From Candidatus Saccharimonadota bacterium (GTDB lineage: Bacteria; Eremiobacterota; Xenobia; Xenobiales; Xenobiaceae): 9,656 bases of DNA. The notes under the pieces are model-generated. The model was not told the origin of the DNA and did no database searches. It saw only the letters and a program-made list of their open reading frames with translations. Of the stretch, positions 6,288-9,656 are shown one piece after another. The stretch's first letter is position 1. Each line of letters starts with the position of its first letter. Position numbers and translations under genes: made by a program. The stretch lies in the NCBI GenBank assembly GCA_004554425.1, contig SFMI01000071.1, positions 1 to 9,656 of the forward strand, given 5' to 3'.

Positions 6288-7106
6288 TTACTTGGCGCTA
6301 ACGCCACCCATGAAGGAGGCCATGCCTTTAAGATACTGAGCGCTCTGAGTATTGAAGTTTTGCATTAAACCTTCGGTACCGCCACAGAGAGTAGCTACGC
6401 CACCCAAAGCACCACCGTAGGTACCAAGATAGCTGCTCATCATCTTCTGAGCCATTTGCATGATCTGAGCCTGATTTTCAGCGCTATTCATGTTTTTGAT
6501 ATAGTCCTGAGTGCTCACACCGGTCAAATTCTTAGTACCGCTGCTCAAAGAGGTGGAGAAATCATAACCGTTGTTGCTGTAGTTGTAGAGACCGTTGGTA
6601 CCAATGCCAGTTAAGGCACTGCTGCCCATACCGAAACCGCCGAGACCCAAACCGGAACTGGTCATACCTCCAAGGCCACCCATCATGGAAGGATACATCA
6701 TGTAGGGGGGCATCATATAACCATACTGAGCGAGAGCATTCTGCTGTTCGTTCTTTTCACCAATCTTGCCACCGATTACAGTGCCGATAGCGCCACCAGC
6801 GATAGTACCGATAGGGCCGAAAGCACTGCCCACCAAACCGCCAACAACAGCGCCACCAACGTGGCCACCTTTTTCGCTGGAGAAAACTTTTTCAGCACCT
6901 TTAGCAGCGGCAACACCGGCACCGGCGCCAACTACGGCACCAATGGGGCCACCTACGCAGAAGCCAGCTACTCCACCGAGAATTCCACCGGCGATTTTGC
7001 CGAGCAAAGATTTTTTCTCTTGCTGCTCTTGAGCTTGCTGCATGTGGCTGCTTTGTAACTGATACATAGACATGGCAATATTACTAGCGTTAGAAAGAGC
7101 TCCCAT
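6288..7106 (-). CDS. Glycine-zipper protein, 272 aa, with Met/Tyr-rich linker
   Basis: This is a paralogue of the other three proteins in the block. It has a polar N-terminus (MGALSNASNIA..., QEQQEKK at 27-32) and a double glycine zipper at about residues 36-116. The stretch GFCVGGPIGAVVGAGAG (48-64) and the hinge EKVFSSEKGG (72-81) are nearly identical to those of the 512-aa protein. A low-complexity linker follows with YGYMMPPYMMYPSMMGGLGG (128-147), then a GLGLGGFGMGSSALTG stretch (152-167) and a helical C-terminal domain (about 198-272) with QAQIMQMAQKMMSSYL and GGTEGLMQNFNTQSAQYL. That C-terminal domain is shared with the broken copy at 8015-8726. There is no signal peptide. Cys50 sits in the zipper and Cys241 in the tail. 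ATG at 7106 has GGAGG at 7113-7117. It is bounded by its own promoter and terminator. Function unknown; a membrane-inserting or surface-aggregating role is inferred from the zipper. Confidence 0.9.
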   Translation of the reverse strand: MGALSNASNIAMSMYQLQSSHMQQAQEQQEKKSLLGKIAGGILGGVAGFCVGGPIGAVVGAGAGVAAAKGAEKVFSSEKGGHVGGAVVGGLVGSAFGPIGTIAGGAIGTVIGGKIGEKNEQQNALAQYGYMMPPYMMYPSMMGGLGGMTSSGLGLGGFGMGSSALTGIGTNGLYNYSNNGYDFSTSLSSGTKNLTGVSTQDYIKNMNSAENQAQIMQMAQKMMSSYLGTYGGALGGVATLCGGTEGLMQNFNTQSAQYLKGMASFMGGVSAK

Positions 7107-7121
7107 AATGTACCTCCAGTT

Positions 7122-7149
7122 TTTCGGCTTTATGTTGAATAAACCGAAA
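7122..7149 (-). promoter_or_regulatory. 5'-UTR hairpin before the 272-aa gene
   Basis: The mRNA UUUCGG-UUUAU (7149-7139) pairs with AUAAA-G-CCGAAA (7133-7122), 11 bp with one bulged G and a 5-nt loop. The stem lies 4 nt before GGAGG at 7113-7117. The inner arm differs from the other copies yet still pairs. Confidence 0.7.
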
Positions 7150-7174
7150 CTTTATTTTGTTTTCATCTACACCC

Positions 7175-7202
7175 TTTATCACACACTTTAAGTAAAAGTA
7201 AA
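7175..7202 (-). promoter_or_regulatory. Promoter of the 272-aa gene
   Basis: On the minus strand TTTACT (7202-7197), a 16-nt spacer and GATAAA (7180-7175) lie with the -10 69 nt upstream of the ATG. The region is nearly identical to the promoter at 6124-6151, including an ACTT-TT-ACTT direct repeat over the -35 element that could be an operator. Confidence 0.65.
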
Positions 7203-7272
7203 GCTTTTTATAGAATTTATTTACAATTTAGCTAAAATGCTATCAACACTTCTTTAGCACACAGCTAAGTGC

Positions 7273-7314
7273 AAAAAAATACGCCCCACACCATAAAGTA
7301 GAGCGTATTTTTTT
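7273..7314 (-). terminator. Terminator after the 165-aa glycine-zipper gene
   Basis: AAAAAAATACGC (7273-7284) is the exact complement of GCGTATTTTTTT (7303-7314), a 12-bp stem with an 18-nt loop and a T run on both strands. It can terminate minus-strand transcription and could also act on the plus strand. Confidence 0.85.
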
Positions 7315-7341
7315 GGATATAAGTTTATATAGTTCTAAAGA

Positions 7342-7839
7342 CTAGAAACCTAAGCCACCGTTCATATACTGGGCAGCATAAGTGCTCTGGTAGTAGTTGG
7401 CCATGTTGGCACCAGCTTGCTGATACTGAGCCATCATTTGCTGAGTAAGTTGCTGAGTTCTCTTCTGCTCAGAGTGATTGCCAATGGCACGACCGAGCAA
7501 ACCACCGATAGCGCCACCGATCTTGGCACCGATCAAAGTTCCAGCCGGCCCAAAGATGGTACCGATAGCAGCTCCGGCTACACCGCCGACTACACCACCG
7601 CCAATAGTTCCACCCAACTGGCTAGAGAAAGTTTTCTGTACGCCAGTACCAGCAGCAGCACCCACACCAGCACCGACCACAGCGCCGACGGGACCGCCTA
7701 CGCAGAAGCCGCCAACAGCACCAACGATACCGCCTAAGATTTTACCAGCGATAGTACTAGTTTTGGGCTGCTCTACAGGAGCAGCACCGAACTGGCCATA
7801 AAGATTATTGGTATAGTTCAAAGTGGTAGCTAAACTCAT
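7342..7839 (-). CDS. Glycine-zipper protein, 165 aa (shortest intact paralogue)
   Basis: Almost the whole protein is the glycine-zipper domain. A 30-residue N-terminus (MSLATTLNYTNNLYGQFG...) is followed by alternating small and hydrophobic residues from about 32 to 120, with GGFCVGGPVGAVVGAGVG (43-60), the hinge QKTFSSQLGG (68-77) and a second zipper arm ending IGGLLGRAIG (111-120). The C-terminal 45 residues are Gln/Ala/Tyr-rich and end MNGGLGF. The only cysteine is Cys46, aligned with the cysteines of the paralogues. There is no Sec signal and no RTX or helical C-terminal domain, so this copy approximates the minimal form. ATG at 7839 has GGAGG at 7846-7850. It has its own promoter and terminator. 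The layout resembles small pore-forming or aggregating glycine-zipper peptides, but no function can be assigned. Confidence 0.9.
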   Translation of the reverse strand: MSLATTLNYTNNLYGQFGAAPVEQPKTSTIAGKILGGIVGAVGGFCVGGPVGAVVGAGVGAAAGTGVQKTFSSQLGGTIGGGVVGGVAGAAIGTIFGPAGTLIGAKIGGAIGGLLGRAIGNHSEQKRTQQLTQQMMAQYQQAGANMANYYQSTYAAQYMNGGLGF

Positions 7840-7854
7840 TGTATTCCTCCATTT

Positions 7855-7881
7855 TTTTCAGCTCATATACGAAACCGAAAA
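7855..7881 (-). promoter_or_regulatory. 5'-UTR hairpin before the 165-aa gene
   Basis: The mRNA UUUUCGGUUU (7881-7872) pairs with GAGCUGAAAA (7864-7855), 10 bp with three G-U pairs. The stem lies 4 nt before GGAGG at 7846-7850. Because several pairs are G-U, the symmetry is clear in RNA but poor in DNA. Confidence 0.6.
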
Positions 7882-7903
7882 CATTATATAATTAGGTACT
7901 GTT

Positions 7904-7932
7904 TTTATAACGCACAATTAAGTAAAAGTTAA
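7904..7932 (-). promoter_or_regulatory. Promoter of the 165-aa gene
   Basis: On the minus strand TTAACT (7932-7927), a 17-nt spacer and TATAAA (7909-7904) lie with the -10 65 nt upstream of the ATG. The -35 region reads TTAACTTTTACTTAA, close to the TTTACTTTTACTTAA of the 272-aa gene. Confidence 0.65.
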
Positions 7933-7952
7933 GTGCTTTTCAAAAAAAAAAC

Positions 7953-7992
7953 AAAAAAAAAGTCCCAGCGAGACTACATTCACGGGGACTTT
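7953..7992 (-). terminator. Intrinsic terminator after the broken glycine-zipper gene
   Basis: AAAGTCCC (7959-7966) pairs with GGGACTTT (7985-7992), an 8-bp stem with an 18-nt loop. A long A-rich tract on the plus strand (7953-7961, and more A at 7942-7950) gives the U run on the minus strand. It lies 23 nt after the stop codon. Confidence 0.8.
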
Positions 7993-8014
7993 AAGCTATA
8001 TTTTAAGTTATTTT

Positions 8015-8726
8015 CTATTTGCTACTTTCCAAAATAGAATTCATACCCTGAAGATACTGCGAACTCTGGGTAGTATACATTTGCATTAGGCCATCGGTAC
8101 CGCCATACAGAGAGATAATCCCACTTAAACTTGAGCCATAATTATTTAAATAGTTGCTCATCATTTGCGTAGACAGTTGCATAATCTGAGCTTGCGAAGA
8201 AGTGCTACTACCGGTCAAATTGCTGATATAACTGTTAACATCCGTGCTTCCAGAAGAAAGAAGATTAGAAATGTTGCTGGAGCTACTGTCATAATTGTAA
8301 ATTCCACTAGAAGTCATACCAGTTAAAGCGCTGCTATAATCGGATGAAAGGCCTAAGCCGGAGCTTGTAGTAGAATTGCCATTGGAATAAATTGGCAAAT
8401 AAGGTGTGCTAGCTAAAGCATTTTCTTGAGAATTTTTCTCACCTATCTTGTTGCCAATAAGGCCACCTATAGCTCCACCAACCAAAGTACCTACAGACCC
8501 CAAGGCACTGCCTACCAAGCCTCCAATAGCCGCACCACCAAGAGTACCATCAGTTTCACTAGAGAATACTTTATTGGTGGCACTGCCTGCAGCCACCACA
8601 AAAACCACCCACAGCTCCAGCGATACCACCGGCAATTTTACTTAAAAGTGACTTTTTATTTTGACTGCTTTGAGCGTCACTTATTTGAGAATTATAGTTG
8701 TTAGCGTAGCTGGTTAGCGTATCCAT
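8015..8726 (-). pseudogene. Frameshifted glycine-zipper gene, paralogue of the 272-aa gene
   Basis: A normal start (ATG 8726, GGAGG 8733-8737) opens MDTLTSYANNYN, then KKSLLSKIAGGIAGAVGGFC, exactly as in the paralogues. The frame then runs into GGCRQCHQ and a TAA at 8573-8571 after 51 codons. The rest of the protein resumes one frame over at about 8602 (VAAGSATNKVFSSETDG...) and continues to 8015, with the second zipper arm, a Ser-rich linker (GLGLSSDYSSALTGMTSS) and the C-terminal domain QAQIMQLSTQMMSNYL, GGTDGLMQMYTTQSSQYL. Compared with the paralogues, about 14 codons (VGGPIGAVVGAGAG) are missing and one base remains, which fits a deletion of about 41 nt. The remaining frame has no other stop, so the damage looks recent. 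Promoter, hairpin and terminator are intact. A downstream TTG at 8635 has no ribosome site. Confidence 0.8.
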
Positions 8727-8739
8727 ATCCTACCTCCAC

Positions 8740-8767
8740 CATTTCGATATAAAAAAATACCGAAATG
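8740..8767 (-). promoter_or_regulatory. 5'-UTR hairpin before the broken glycine-zipper gene
   Basis: The mRNA CAUUUCGGUAU (8767-8757) pairs with AUAUCGAAAUG (8750-8740), 11 bp with one G-U pair and a six-U loop. The stem lies 2 nt before GGAGG at 8733-8737. It is the most regular of the four copies. Confidence 0.7.
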
Positions 8768-8789
8768 CTTGCTTCTGTTTTACGCTTAT

Positions 8790-8818
8790 ATTATCCAGCT
8801 TTGCATAAACTAAGTTAA
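8790..8818 (-). promoter_or_regulatory. Promoter of the broken glycine-zipper gene
   Basis: On the minus strand TTAACT (8818-8813), a 17-nt spacer and GATAAT (8795-8790) lie with the -10 64 nt upstream of the ATG. Element spacing and distance to the start match the three other promoters of the block, although the spacer sequence differs. Confidence 0.6.
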
Positions 8819-8822
8819 CTGG

Positions 8823-8840
8823 AAAAACTAAGGATTAGTT
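8823..8840 (-). terminator. Weak AU-rich terminator after ecfA2
   Basis: On the minus strand AACTAA (8840-8835) pairs with TTAGTT (8831-8826) around a 3-nt loop, and the T run 8827-8823 follows. The stem is short and AU-only, so read-through into the glycine-zipper block is likely. It is the only candidate between ecfA2 and that block. Confidence 0.35.
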
Positions 8841-8845
8841 AAGGC

Positions 8846-9656
8846 TCAACTAAGAGCTTTACTAACTCTATTGCGCAACTTTTCAATAAATTTTACAGCT
8901 TCAGCTACAGAGACAGGACGCTCGTGAGTATCTAACCCCTTTTGCAAATAGGCACAAATTTTACAAATATCGAGGCTTTCTAATTTAGCTTGGCGCAAAG
9001 ATTCTTCGGAATAGAGCACTTCAGCTAGAGGGCCATCAGCTAAAACCCGACCATCACCCATCACAATTAAACGCTCACACATTTGAGCTAACTCGGAAAA
9101 ACGATGCGACACGACTATTAAAGTAGTACCAGATATTTTTAAGTTATTTAAAAGGGCCAAAATTTCTCTGGTGCCTTTGGGATCCAAACCGGCGGTAGGT
9201 TCATCTAAAACCAAGCACCGAGGGCGCATAGCTAAAACTCCAGCTAATGCAGCACGGCGTTTTTCTCCCCCGGAAAGAGTAAAAGGTGAAACATGACGAC
9301 AATCTATATGTTCCAGACCGACTAAACGGATAGCTTCTTCGGTGCGTTCTTCTACTTCATGTTCAGGCAAGCCCATATTTCTAGGGCCAAAGGCGATATC
9401 GGCAAAGACATTTTCTTCAAATAATTGCTGCTCCGGAAATTGGAACAACATGCCCACAGAAAAGCGAACAGAAGCTAATTTTTCTCCGCAAGTTTTCGCA
9501 TCAAGGATTGTGCCATTAACCGTTACCCGGCCGCTATCACTTACAAGTAAGCCATTAAAATGTTGAATTAAAGTAGATTTTCCACTACCGGTAGCCCCAA
9601 TTATACCAATCGATTCACCATTATTTATAGATAAAGAAACACCAGTTAAAGCTTTT
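8846..9656 (-). CDS. ecfA2: Energy-coupling factor ATP-binding protein EcfA2, 5' end outside window
   Basis: ATPase subunit of an ECF importer; it pairs with EcfA1 and drives uptake through EcfT. The visible 269 residues (probably lacking only some 15-20 N-terminal ones) show Walker A GATGSGKST (20-28), the Q-loop in FQFPEQQLF (71-79), signature LSGGEKRR (127-134), Walker B CLVLDEP (147-153), D-loop AGLDP and the switch His in VVSHRF. FPEQQLFEENVFADIAFGP is typical of the EcfA2/CbiO group rather than general ABC ATPases. The frame is open through the window edge at 9656. Its usual partner gene ecfT is not next to it; the four glycine-zipper genes and proC lie between them. Assignment to A2 rather than A1 is from motif flavour and gene order, so somewhat less certain than the family itself. 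Confidence 0.93.
   Translation of the reverse strand, partial: KALTGVSLSINNGESIGIIGATGSGKSTLIQHFNGLLVSDSGRVTVNGTILDAKTCGEKLASVRFSVGMLFQFPEQQLFEENVFADIAFGPRNMGLPEHEVEERTEEAIRLVGLEHIDCRHVSPFTLSGGEKRRAALAGVLAMRPRCLVLDEPTAGLDPKGTREILALLNNLKISGTTLIVVSHRFSELAQMCERLIVMGDGRVLADGPLAEVLYSEESLRQAKLESLDICKICAYLQKGLDTHERPVSVAEAVKFIEKLRNRVSKALS

Noticed and set aside
8015..8635. Separate intact gene starting at TTG 8635
   Set aside because: No ribosome site precedes the TTG, and residues before VAAGSATNKVFSS are out-of-frame zipper sequence; the homologous start is ATG 8726.

Overview
The window reads almost entirely on the minus strand. It looks like part of a bacterial chromosome of moderate GC with AT-rich spacers. 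The order ecfA2 - ecfT - truA is the classic Firmicutes arrangement (energy-coupling factor transporter plus tRNA pseudouridine synthase). RTX-like and glycine-zipper proteins are more at home in bacteria with an outer membrane, and the two-domain Dcd is of a type best known from Alphaproteobacteria. A diderm Firmicute (Negativicutes-like) would reconcile these, but that is inference, not a call.

Layout, read in the direction of transcription (high to low coordinates). (1) 9656-8846: 3' part of ecfA2, running in from outside the window. (2) 8726-4515: a block of four paralogous glycine-zipper protein genes lying between ecfA2 and the rest of its expected operon. The first copy (8726-8015) is broken by a frameshifting deletion. 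Next come an intact 165-aa protein, a 272-aa protein, and a 512-aa protein that joins the same glycine-zipper domain to an RTX-like array of 11-residue repeats. Each of the four has its own promoter (TTWACT, 16-17 nt, KATAAW), its own hairpin immediately before the Shine-Dalgarno sequence, and its own downstream terminator. (3) 4440-3427: proC with a structured leader that includes a terminator-like hairpin. (4) 3330-1: ecfT, truA (overlapping by one base), a 188-aa protein made of two 94-aa tandem copies, and dcd, which runs off the left end.

The housekeeping genes serve vitamin or metal uptake (EcfA2 and EcfT), tRNA modification (TruA), proline synthesis (ProC) and dUMP supply (Dcd). The distinctive part is the glycine-zipper/RTX block. 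The proteins have no Sec signal peptide, share a hydrophobic GxxxG-rich double hairpin with one invariant cysteine, and have divergent C-terminal regions. They appear to be co-regulated as separate transcripts. The closest known parallel in kind is the glycine-zipper Cdz contact-inhibition proteins of Caulobacter, but no transporter, immunity gene or maturation gene is visible here, so their function is open. No RNA genes, insertion sequences or CRISPR arrays were seen, and no gene-free stretch exceeds 300 bases.
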